A program made the translations under genes and the position numbers. Below, piece by piece: positions 1 through 5,798 of a stretch of DNA of 8,206 nt; the first letter of the stretch is position 1; every line of letters starts with the position of its first letter. The notes under the pieces are model-generated. The model was not told where the DNA came from. It made no database searches and saw nothing but the letters and a program-made list of their open reading frames with translations. This stretch comes from an uncultured Atopobiaceae bacterium. GTDB taxonomy: Bacteria; Actinomycetota; Coriobacteriia; Coriobacteriales; Atopobiaceae. The stretch lies in NCBI GenBank assembly GCA_944321005.1, contig CALUJT010000094.1, positions 1 to 8,206 of the forward strand. Direction: 5' to 3'.

Positions 1-906
1 ATCCTCGCCGGAGCCGCCGCGCTCGCCGCGCTCCCCAGGGAGCGTGCCTCCCGCTCGCCCGGCCTCCTCACACGTGCGGTCGTGAGGAGGGCCCTGGTTG
101 GGCTGAGGGCGCTCGGCGGGACGCGGCTCGTGGGGTGGGCGCTCTCCACGGGGCCGGGTGGGCGGCTGGCGCGCGAGCTCGCGTCTGCGCAGGTCCTCGT
201 CCTGCTGGGGGCGGGTCCCGCGGAGGTCGCGGCGGCGGTGGCGTGCGGGGTCCTCGCTGCGTCGATCGCCTGCGGGCTGCTCCTGGCGTCCCCGATTGCG
301 GCCCTCGCGTGCGGCGCGGGGCTCGTGGCCCTCGTCGTTGCCCGGGACGCCTCGGCGCGGCAGCGCCTGAGGCGCGAGGTGCTGGGGGAGATGCCCGGCG
401 TGTACCGGACGCTCTCCGTGGCCATGGCGTCGGGGCAGACGCTCGCCCAGGCCGTCGAGTATGTGGGGTCGCACGAGCGCGGCCCGGCCGCCGCGGTCTT
501 CGCGCGGATGTCCCTGCGGCTGCGCTGCGGCGTGGCCACGGAGGACGCGGTGAGGTCGCTTTGCGGCGAGCTCGACGTTCCCGGCGCCGAGCTTCTCGCC
601 GCGGCGCTCGTGATCTCCCATCGGACGGGGAGTCCGCTGCGCGACCTCCTGCTTCGCTCGGCGCGGCTGGCGGAGCGGCAGGGGGAGTTCGAGCGGCTCC
701 TCTCCGTCAAGACGGCCCAGGTGAGGCTCTCCGTGAGGATCGTGTGCCTGCTGCCCGTGGTGATGGTAGGGGTTCTCGCGCTCGTCTCGCCCGACTTCCA
801 GAAGGGGCTCCTCACCCCCTCGGGCGTGGGGTGCGTGTCCGTGGCGCTGGTGCTCGACGGCGTGGCGCTCCTGCTCATCCGAAGGCTCATGAGGGGGGTG
901 ATGTGA
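1..906 (+). CDS. tadB: TadB-like type IVc pilus inner-membrane platform protein (5' partial)
   Basis: Inner-membrane platform protein of the Tad pilus machine, which with TadC anchors the assembly ATPase and drives Flp polymerisation. The reading frame is open from the first base of the window, and its first residues (ILAGAAALAAL) look like the end of an N-terminal membrane helix followed by an Arg-rich stretch, so I treat the gene as starting upstream. The first in-window candidate start is GTG at 82, but it has no visible Shine-Dalgarno sequence. A hydrophobic pair (about codons 64-110 of the visible frame) is followed by a T2SSF/GspF-type domain of amphipathic helices (around EMPGVYRTLSVAMASGQTL to the SVKTAQV region), then two C-terminal membrane helices. 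About 301 residues are visible, near the usual TadB length of around 300. It ends with TGA one base before the tadC ATG. The family call is fairly secure and rests also on tadC and flp following directly; the true start cannot be seen. Confidence 0.82.
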   Translation: MLAGAAALAALPRERASRSPGLLTRAVVRRALVGLRALGGTRLVGWALSTGPGGRLARELASAQVLVLLGAGPAEVAAAVACGVLAASIACGLLLASPIAALACGAGLVALVVARDASARQRLRREVLGEMPGVYRTLSVAMASGQTLAQAVEYVGSHERGPAAAVFARMSLRLRCGVATEDAVRSLCGELDVPGAELLAAALVISHRTGSPLRDLLLRSARLAERQGEFERLLSVKTAQVRLSVRIVCLLPVVMVGVLALVSPDFQKGLLTPSGVGCVSVALVLDGVALLLIRRLMRGVM

Positions 907-907
907 G

Positions 908-1549
908 ATGGACGCCACGCGGGCGGCCCTCGTGGCGGCGGTCTTCGCCCTGGTGCTCCTGGGGGCGTTCGTCCTCTCGGGGGAGCGCTGGAGGCTCCGG
1001 CGCCCGCCCGTCCACCCGGCGCTTGCGCGAGCTCTCGCCCGCGCCGGGCGGCTGGCCCCCGTCAGGCGCGCGCGGGCGGCGGAGGGCCGTGCGCGCAGGC
1101 GCTCGGAGTGCCTGGCCGAGCTGCCCGTCATGCTCGACGTGGTAACGCTCGGGCTCTCGGCCGGGCTGTCGTTCGACTCCTCACTCGAGCTCTACTGCGA
1201 GCGCTACCGGAGCGAGCTCTCGCGGTCCCTCTCCGAGGCGATGCTCAGCTGGAGAATCGGCGCGCGGCCGCGCGAGGAGGCGCTCGCGCTGGTGGCGGAC
1301 GAGGCGGACGTCTCCGCGCTGAGGAGGTTCGCCGCCGTGGTGTCCGAGGCCCTGGCGTTTGGGGCGCCCCTGGCGGAGGCGCTCGAGCAGCAGGCCCAGG
1401 CCATCCGGGAGGAGCAGCGCTCGCAGGTGGAGGAGGAGATCGAGAAGGTCCCGGTGAAGATGCTCATACCGCTGGGGACGCTCATAGTCCCCGCGATGTT
1501 CCTTGCCATCCTGGGCCCCCTCCTGGGGTCCGCGCTGGTGGTCGGATGA
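908..1549 (+). CDS. tadC: TadC-like type IVc pilus inner-membrane platform protein
   Basis: Second T2SSF-type platform protein of the Tad pilus, the partner of TadB in the cytoplasmic membrane. The 213-residue product has an N-terminal membrane helix (about residues 8-24), an Arg-rich cytoplasmic segment, a T2SSF-like domain (about 65-190) with the typical pattern ELPVMLDVVTLGLSAGLSFD followed by GAPLAEALEQQA, and a C-terminal hydrophobic region (about 186-212) beginning VPVKMLIPLGTLIVPAMF, which is very characteristic of TadC. It is shorter than many TadC proteins (around 300), apparently because the N-terminal membrane region is reduced. The ATG at 908 is supported by the purine-rich GAGGGGGG at 892-899 and by its position one base after the tadB stop. 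It is followed 32 bases later by flp. TadB/TadC order is the usual one, so assignment as the downstream platform protein is good. Confidence 0.87.
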   Translation: MDATRAALVAAVFALVLLGAFVLSGERWRLRRPPVHPALARALARAGRLAPVRRARAAEGRARRRSECLAELPVMLDVVTLGLSAGLSFDSSLELYCERYRSELSRSLSEAMLSWRIGARPREEALALVADEADVSALRRFAAVVSEALAFGAPLAEALEQQAQAIREEQRSQVEEEIEKVPVKMLIPLGTLIVPAMFLAILGPLLGSALVVG

Positions 1550-1570
1550 GGGCGCGAGCCCGTGAGAGAG

Positions 1571-1578
1571 AGGAGAGG
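1571..1578 (+). promoter_or_regulatory. Strong ribosome binding site of flp
   Basis: AGGAGAGG with 6 bases between AGGAG and the ATG at 1582, inside a longer purine-rich run starting near 1563. It fixes the flp start well downstream of the long open frame and is the best Shine-Dalgarno sequence in the operon, as expected for the most abundant product. Confidence 0.75.
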
Positions 1579-1581
1579 CAC

Positions 1582-1779
1582 ATGGCTTGGACGTGGTACG
1601 CGGGGGGAGCGGCGCGCGTGGTCCGCGAGCTCGCGGACGATGATTCCGGACAGGGCACGACGGAATACGCCATACTTGTAGGAGTTTTAGTTGTTATAGC
1701 GATACTTGCTATTATAGCTTTTAGAGACAGAGTTGCGGAGCTATGGGACGCCATCGCGAGCGGCATCAACTCCCTGTGA
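1582..1779 (+). CDS. flp: Flp-type major prepilin (class III signal)
   Basis: Major pilin subunit of the Tad pilus, processed at the membrane by a dedicated prepilin peptidase and polymerised by TadA/B/C. The 65-residue precursor has a 23-residue leader ending DDDSG, then QGTTEY. Cleavage after Gly23 puts Glu at +5 and Tyr at +6, the hallmark of Flp pilins. A single hydrophobic helix follows (about residues 30-48, ILVGVLVVIAILAIIAF), then a short amphipathic tail ending GINSL. Size and layout match the family. The start is set by AGGAGAGG just upstream; the intergenic gap of 32 bases after tadC is the largest between genes in this operon. Oddity: codons 31-51 are strongly AT-rich and use ATA, TTA, AGA, CTT and GTT, unlike the rest of this gene and all its neighbours. 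The stop TGA overlaps a GTG start of the next gene. High confidence. Confidence 0.93.
   Translation: MAWTWYAGGAARVVRELADDDSGQGTTEYAILVGVLVVIAILAIIAFRDRVAELWDAIASGINSL
1672..1734 (+). other. AT-rich codon island within flp
   Basis: Twenty-one consecutive codons encoding the pilin transmembrane helix and the first charged residues contain about 20 G/C in 63 bases (around 32%). Only two codons (GCG, GAC) end in G or C, whereas neighbouring genes end nearly every codon in G or C. Hydrophobic residues force T at the second position but do not force A/T at the third. The island contains four ATA, two AGA and one TTA codon. See the findings for possible roles. Confidence 0.9.
1707..1715 (+). promoter_or_regulatory. 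Possible internal extended -10 promoter element
   Basis: TGC followed by TATTAT (1710-1715) fits an extended -10 element (TGn-TATAAT, 5 of 6 in the hexamer). No good -35 is present: TTAGTT at 1687-1692, 17 bases upstream, matches only its first two bases. It lies in the AT-rich island and would transcribe the genes after flp. It may simply be a by-product of the AT-rich codons, so confidence is low. Confidence 0.25.
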
Positions 1780-2234
1780 GGGGGCGCTGGGCGGCGGGCG
1801 CGCTCGCCGCCCTTCTCGCCCTCGTCCTGATTGTAGCGGCGAGGGGCGAGAAGAACGAGCGGACGGGGGAGGGCGTCGGAGACGCCGCCTCGGGCGTTGG
1901 GACGCCCGAGGGCGTGGGGATGCCCGCGCCCGTCGCGGACGCGCTCTCCTCGGCCGAGGGGACGAGCGTCTGGTGCGAGAAGCCGCTCGTCGAGACGGGG
2001 AGGGAGGTGCTCGAGAAGCTCCGCTCGCGGGGCGACTGCGTCCTTGCGGGCGCGGGGTACCTGGACCTGACGGGAAGGACGTGGGGATGCGTTGCGCAGG
2101 GCGCGGGATGGGTCGAGATTTGCGTCGTCCGGGAGGGGGCGGACGGCGGGGGCTGCTCCGTCGCCTCGTGGCGCATGGACGCGGGAGACGTGGACGCACG
2201 GGCCCTGGGAGACGCCGTCTCGGGCGGCTCGTGA
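1776..2234 (+). CDS. Unrecognised membrane-anchored Cys-containing protein in tad operon
   Basis: I do not recognise this family. From GTG 1776 the product is 152 residues: a short basic N-terminus (MRGRW), one hydrophobic segment (about residues 6-22, rich in Ala and Leu), a Gly/Val/Pro/Glu-rich linker with three GVG repeats (about 31-52), then a compact domain (about 60-150) with five cysteines (67, 88, 105, 116, 127). The layout suggests a membrane-tethered or secreted domain outside the cytoplasm, where paired cysteines could form disulfides. GTG 1776 is chosen because it overlaps the flp stop as GTGA, exactly as the next gene does with this one. An ATG at 1743 inside flp would add 11 basic residues but has a poorly spaced GGAG. 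Its place between two prepilin genes suggests a pilus accessory role such as minor pilin, chaperone or anchor; this is inference only. Confidence 0.72.
   Translation: MRGRWAAGALAALLALVLIVAARGEKNERTGEGVGDAASGVGTPEGVGMPAPVADALSSAEGTSVWCEKPLVETGREVLEKLRSRGDCVLAGAGYLDLTGRTWGCVAQGAGWVEICVVREGADGGGCSVASWRMDAGDVDARALGDAVSGGS
1789..1812 (+). other. GC-rich hairpin just after flp stop
   Basis: GGGCGGCG at 1789-1796 is perfectly complementary to CGCCGCCC at 1805-1812, leaving an 8-base loop, ten bases after the flp stop. Only a short TTCT follows, so it does not look like a full terminator; it could protect a flp mRNA 3' end or attenuate transcription. It lies in the coding sequence of the next gene, in Ala/Leu-rich codons, so chance is possible. 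Confidence 0.4.
1871..1925 (+). repeat. Three short tandem hairpin-forming repeats
   Basis: Three related units of the form GGCGTnGGnrAyGCC follow each other. The first pairs GGCGTC (1872-1877) with GACGCC (1881-1886). The second pairs CCTCGGGCGT (1888-1897) with ACGCCCGAGG (1902-1911). The third pairs GGGCGT (1910-1915) with ATGCCC (1920-1925), with one G-T pair. They encode the GVG-containing linker of the unrecognised protein. Confidence 0.6.
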
Positions 2235-2437
2235 GGGGGGCGGCGGCGGGGGAGGGCGGCCAGTCGACCCTGGAGTACCTGCTCACGCTCGTCGCCTTCC
2301 TGGCGATGGTCGTGGCCCTGGGGGCCATCTGGCACGCCGCGCGCGACGGGCGGCTCCTGGGCCTCGCCCTCGAGGTGGCGTCCCACGGGTCGGGCAGGGG
2401 CGGCCTCACGCTGCTCCAGGACGCGGTGGAGTTCTGA
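2231..2437 (+). CDS. Second Flp-like small prepilin
   Basis: A 68-residue protein with the same processing signature as Flp: a 10-residue leader ending EGG, then QSTLEY, so cleavage after Gly10 puts Glu at +5 and Tyr at +6. A hydrophobic helix follows (about residues 17-36, LLTLVAFLAMVVALGAIWHA), then a soluble tail of about 30 residues, longer than that of Flp. The likely product is a minor pilin or second Flp-type subunit handled by the same peptidase and Tad machine. The GTG start at 2231 overlaps the preceding stop as GTGA, and there is no strong Shine-Dalgarno sequence, so translation is probably coupled. Its TGA overlaps the next ATG (TGATG). Unlike flp, its helix is written entirely in GC-rich codons, suggesting lower or differently controlled expression. 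The frame is open further upstream, but that would overlap most of the preceding gene. Confidence 0.8.
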   Translation: MRGAAAGEGGQSTLEYLLTLVAFLAMVVALGAIWHAARDGRLLGLALEVASHGSGRGGLTLLQDAVEF

Positions 2438-2913
2438 TGCGTGCCCGTGCGCGCGACCGCTCCGGCCAGGCGGCGGTCGAGGCGGCGCTGCTCGTGCCCG
2501 TCGTCCTCGCGCTCGTGGCGCTCCTCGTGCAGCCGGCCTGCGCGCTCTACACGAGGTCCGTCATGGCGGCAACGGCGGCCGAGGTGGCGCGGCTGGTCTC
2601 CACGGCGCGCGGGACCGAGGAGGACGTGCGCGACTACGCCCTCAGGAGGCTGGCCGCCGTGCCCGACCTCTCGGTCTTTCACGAAGGGGGGCCGGGTGCA
2701 TGGGAGGTGGAGACGGAGGGCCCGGGCGACGACGGGCGCGTGACGGTGAGCGTGGAGGGCCGCGTGAGGCCCCTGCCCCTTCTCGGCGCGCTCGTCGCGG
2801 CCCTCGGCCCCTCGGGGGACGGGTGCGTGATCCTGCGCGCGGAGGCATCGCTCGACGCGCGGTCGGACTGGGTGAGGGGGAGCTATGAGGAGTGGATCGG
2901 CATCTGGGGATGA
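2437..2913 (+). CDS. TadE-like pseudopilin
   Basis: A 158-residue TadE-family protein, a pseudopilin-like minor component of the Tad system processed like Flp and needed for pilus assembly in studied systems. The basic leader ends DRSG, followed by QAAVEAALLVPVVLALVALL: Glu lies at +5 of the predicted cut after Gly10, and the VEAALLVPV run is typical of TadE. One membrane helix (about residues 14-35) precedes an exported domain that opens with a long helix (MAATAAEVARLVST) and a region of short beta-like stretches. The ATG shares its A with the preceding stop (TGATG), and GGTGGAG lies just upstream. Its last 29 bases overlap the start of the TadG-like gene. It could be called TadF instead, since the two families are hard to tell apart by eye. 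Confidence 0.82.
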   Translation: MRARARDRSGQAAVEAALLVPVVLALVALLVQPACALYTRSVMAATAAEVARLVSTARGTEEDVRDYALRRLAAVPDLSVFHEGGPGAWEVETEGPGDDGRVTVSVEGRVRPLPLLGALVAALGPSGDGCVILRAEASLDARSDWVRGSYEEWIGIWG

Positions 2914-4948
2914 GGGGCGCCTTCCCGGCGCCCCCGCGCTTGCGGTCTTCAGGGACGACGAGGGAGGGTTCACCACCGTGGCCGTGGCGGTCTCGCTGGT
3001 CCTGAGCCTGACGCTCGTGTTTGGCTCGGCGAGCGCCCTGTGGGTGGGCGGGAGGTCCTCGGAGGTCCAGCGCGTCGCGGACGCGAGCGCCCTGGCGGGG
3101 CAGAACGCCGTCTCCGCCTTCTCGACGGTGGTCCAGGTGCTCGACGCCTGCGCCCTCAGCATGGGGCTCACCGGGCTCATCGTCCTCGGCGCAGGGCTCG
3201 TGGTCTCCTGCGTTCCGGGCCTCTCGGCGGCCGGCGCGGAGATCACGGGGGCGGGCGGAAAGATCCTGGAGGCGCGGCGGAGCTTCGTGAGGAGCGCCGG
3301 CGAGGGCGTCGAGAGGCTCGAGTCCACGCTCCCCCTGCTGGTGGTCGCGAACTCTGCCTCCTGCGTCGCCGCAAACTCCGCGGGCGGGATGTCGTACACG
3401 GGCTGCGCGCTGCCGTTCCCCGCAGAGTCCGCCTCGGACTTCTCGGCACTCGGGACGGACGTGGACGACGGGCGCCTCGAGGACCTCTCGGAGAGGATGC
3501 AGGATGCCTCGGACGATCAGGCCGAGGCCCAGGCCCGCGCGGACGAGGCAAGGGAGCGCGGCTGGAGGGCCGACTGCGTCCCCTCGCCCCACTGCATGCG
3601 CGAGCGCGCAGCCTCCCTCGCCGGCCTCTCGGGGGCCTCAAACCCCGACTACCCCACGGTCGACGGCTGGACGTTCGCGGCGCCCCTCCTCCGAGCGCGG
3701 CGCTACTACGCGGCCCGCCTCGCCTCCGCCGAGGTGGGAGGCTCCACGGCCGAGGAGATCACGGACTCAGCCTGCAGGCGCGCCTTCTACGAGTACGCGC
3801 TCGAGCAGGTCGAGGGCGGGTCCTACGTCGAGAACCCGGACGGGAGCGTGAGCGCCGACCTCCCGAGCCTGCCGCGCAACGCGGACCAGACGCGCGGTAC
3901 GGAGCTCTACACGCGCCCCCTGTGGCCCTGCACCGTGGAGGACGGGGCGCGCACGCTCCACTCGTCCCTCCTGTGCCCGGGGGCCACCGGGGCCGTCTCG
4001 GGCACCGCGTCGCTCGCGGAGCTCGAGGCAGGGGCGCTCGCGCCCTGCGACGAGTGCCGCATGGACATAGGGGACATGGGCAGGGTCGCCTCGGCGTCCA
4101 CCTCGATAGACAACGGCTTCGAGCACCACTGGCGCGAGGTCGTGGAGGCGTCGGAGGACTACGAGCAGGCGAAGCGCGACGAGGCGGAGGCCAAGAGGCG
4201 CGCCCGGGCCCTGGCCGAGGAGGGCGAGGACGCGTTTGGCGAGGAGATGGAAAAGCTCGCCTCCGAGCGCCCCGAGCTCTGCCCGCCGGGCGCGTGGGGC
4301 TGCGTCGCGGTGGTTGCCCGGGGCGAGGGGCATGGCGTCCCGGACGAGCTCACGCGATCTTTCCTCTCGTCCGCCGAGCTTCCCGCGGGGGCGGCGGTCT
4401 CAGCCGCGGTCCTCGCCCCGGACGAGTCCACCGCGGAGAACAACGTGCTCTCGAGCTTCTTCGACTCGCTCTCCGCAGGCGACTCGGCCCTGGGAGGCGT
4501 CCTCGACGGCGTCATGGACCTCTGGGGGAGCCTTCTCGTGGGCTACGGCTCGGCGTACGGGAGCGTCGCGGAGGCGGGCGGGAGGTTTCTCGACGGGCTC
4601 GACGGGGTCCTCGGCGGAACGGTAGGATCGTGGCTTAGGGGGAGGCTCAAGCAGGTCATGCGGGACGTGGGCTTCGAGCCCGTGGACATGCGGCTGAGAA
4701 AGCCCGTGCTCACCAACACGCAGGACGTGCTCGACCAGAGCGGCTTCGAGCAGCTCTCCACGGTGAGGACGCTCGTGCGCGCGCTGCCGGCCTCGGGGAC
4801 GTCGGCGGAGGACTTCGCGCGCTCCCTCGGGTATTGGCTCTCGGACGAGACCGGGGGCGAGCTCACGGTGGCCGAGCTCACGATCCCCGGCACGGACGTC
4901 TCCATCCCGCTCACCATAGACCTCGAGGCCCTGGGGGCGGGACCATGA
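2885..4948 (+). CDS. TadG-like pilus assembly protein with large exported region
   Basis: A 687-residue protein with a TadG-type N-terminus: after a 28-residue leader ending DDEGG comes a helix (about 29-53, FTTVAVAVSLVLSLTLVFG) followed by VQRVADASALAGQ, matching the conserved ADAAALAG motif after the TadG membrane segment. Position +5 after the Gly-Gly is Ala, not Glu, so prepilin processing is doubtful. A second hydrophobic stretch lies at about 92-110. The remaining roughly 570 residues contain charged helical, probably coiled-coil stretches (for example SEDYEQAKRDEAEAKRRARA) and around thirteen cysteines across the whole protein, including CDEC. No von Willebrand A domain is evident, unlike some TadG proteins. 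The ATG at 2885 has GAGGGGGAG directly upstream, and overlaps the preceding gene by 29 bases. The stop overlaps the next ATG (ATGA). A role as a membrane-anchored pilus or envelope-linking factor is inference; the C-terminal two thirds is unrecognised. Confidence 0.75.
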   Translation: MRSGSASGDEGRLPGAPALAVFRDDEGGFTTVAVAVSLVLSLTLVFGSASALWVGGRSSEVQRVADASALAGQNAVSAFSTVVQVLDACALSMGLTGLIVLGAGLVVSCVPGLSAAGAEITGAGGKILEARRSFVRSAGEGVERLESTLPLLVVANSASCVAANSAGGMSYTGCALPFPAESASDFSALGTDVDDGRLEDLSERMQDASDDQAEAQARADEARERGWRADCVPSPHCMRERAASLAGLSGASNPDYPTVDGWTFAAPLLRARRYYAARLASAEVGGSTAEEITDSACRRAFYEYALEQVEGGSYVENPDGSVSADLPSLPRNADQTRGTELYTRPLWPCTVEDGARTLHSSLLCPGATGAVSGTASLAELEAGALAPCDECRMDIGDMGRVASASTSIDNGFEHHWREVVEASEDYEQAKRDEAEAKRRARALAEEGEDAFGEEMEKLASERPELCPPGAWGCVAVVARGEGHGVPDELTRSFLSSAELPAGAAVSAAVLAPDESTAENNVLSSFFDSLSAGDSALGGVLDGVMDLWGSLLVGYGSAYGSVAEAGGRFLDGLDGVLGGTVGSWLRGRLKQVMRDVGFEPVDMRLRKPVLTNTQDVLDQSGFEQLSTVRTLVRALPASGTSAEDFARSLGYWLSDETGGELTVAELTIPGTDVSIPLTIDLEALGAGP

Positions 4949-5421
4949 GTGCGGTGGTGCGTCCCCTCGAGGGGCGGTCGGGCCAGATGGTGATGGAGCT
5001 CGCCGTGGTGGTGCCGGTGGCCCTCGTGGTGGCGCTCGTGGTGCTCAACCTGATGGGCTTCGTCGAGGCGTGCGCGGCCTTCGACCAGGTCGCGCTGGAC
5101 GCGGTCGTGGCCCACGGCGTGGCCCCCGCGGGAGAGCAGACGCAGGTGGCGTCCGTGGAGGAGGTCCGCGCCGCGCTGGCGGAGGGCCTCGGCCGAGAGG
5201 ACACGTGCGAGGTGGAGGTGAGCGCCGAGGGCGTCTCCGCGGGCGCCCAGAACGGTTCGTTCGTCATATCTCCCCTGCTCACGCGCTACACGTGCACGCT
5301 CTACTACCACCCCTGGCCGCGCTATCTCCGTATGCCCGGGATCACCCTCGAGGCGCCGCTCTCCCTGCGCCACGAGCGCCAGCTGGTCGTGGACCGCTAT
5401 CGACCCGGGGTGGTGGTCTGA
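4945..5421 (+). CDS. Second TadE/TadF-like pseudopilin
   Basis: A 158-residue pseudopilin-like protein with a 13-residue leader ending GRSG, then QMVMELAVVVPV: Glu falls at +5 after the predicted cleavage, as in the other small pilin-like proteins here. The membrane helix (about 18-38) is followed by a short helix and a beta-rich exported domain. A Cys at about residue 91 and one near 118 could pair. It overlaps the TadG-like stop by four bases (ATGA), which indicates coupled translation. Its length equals that of the TadE-like protein upstream but the sequences are clearly different beyond the leader and helix, so an old paralogous pair (TadE and TadF) is plausible. It ends one base before the DUF192 gene. 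Confidence 0.8.
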   Translation: MSAVVRPLEGRSGQMVMELAVVVPVALVVALVVLNLMGFVEACAAFDQVALDAVVAHGVAPAGEQTQVASVEEVRAALAEGLGREDTCEVEVSAEGVSAGAQNGSFVISPLLTRYTCTLYYHPWPRYLRMPGITLEAPLSLRHERQLVVDRYRPGVVV

Positions 5422-5422
5422 G

Positions 5423-5782
5423 ATGGCGCTGGCGAGGCTCCGATCGGACGAGAGGCCGGGGGATACGTACGAGTTCTCGGTTCTCTCGAGCTGGCTCGAG
5501 CGCCTCCGCGGCCTCCTGGGGACGGGCGGGGACGCCCGCCCGGTCCTTCTCGTGCGCTGCGGCTCCGTCCACACGTTCGGGATGCGCTACCCCATCGACC
5601 TCGCGTTCGTGGGGGAGCGCGGGGAGGTGCTCAGGGTCCTGCGCGACGTGGGGCCCGGCCGCGTGTGCTCCTGTGCGGGCGCCGAGTGCGTCGCGGAGCG
5701 GCCGGCGAGGGAGGGGGAGTGGCTCGTCGAGGGCGAGCATCTGTGGATCGTCTCCGTCAGCGCCGACGCTGCGGGGACATGA
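5423..5782 (+). CDS. DUF192 family protein
   Basis: A 119-residue protein of the DUF192 family (COG1430), whose biochemical function is not established. The family core is clear: LLVRCGSVHTFGMRYPIDLAFV (residues about 42-63), in which SVHTFGMRYPID is the signature, then a G-x-VLRV strand and GPGRV. Many family members carry a signal peptide; this one has none, and its N-terminus (MALARLRSDERPGD) is polar, so a cytoplasmic location is likely. Three Cys residues cluster in VCSCAGAEC. It begins one base after the pseudopilin stop and 16 bases before the FHA gene, so it belongs to the tad operon. The location suggests an accessory pilus function, but none can be assigned from sequence. Confidence 0.83.
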   Translation: MALARLRSDERPGDTYEFSVLSSWLERLRGLLGTGGDARPVLLVRCGSVHTFGMRYPIDLAFVGERGEVLRVLRDVGPGRVCSCAGAECVAERPAREGEWLVEGEHLWIVSVSADAAGT

Positions 5783-5798
5783 GAGGAAGGTGTGCCAC

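Noticed and set aside
82..906. tadB starting at GTG 82
   Set aside because: No Shine-Dalgarno sequence is visible, and the same frame continues upstream to the window edge with a hydrophobic stretch expected for the TadB N-terminus, so the gene probably begins outside the window.
1741..3399. 552-codon open frame on the minus strand opposite the pilin genes
   Set aside because: Composition is Arg/Pro/Ser-rich low complexity with no family motif; it is an antisense shadow of high-GC genes that are well supported on the plus strand.
3040..4638. 532-codon open frame on the plus strand inside the TadG-like gene
   Set aside because: Arg/Gly/Ala-rich out-of-frame shadow; the TadG-like frame has the membrane segment, the ADASALAG motif and a proper ribosome binding site.
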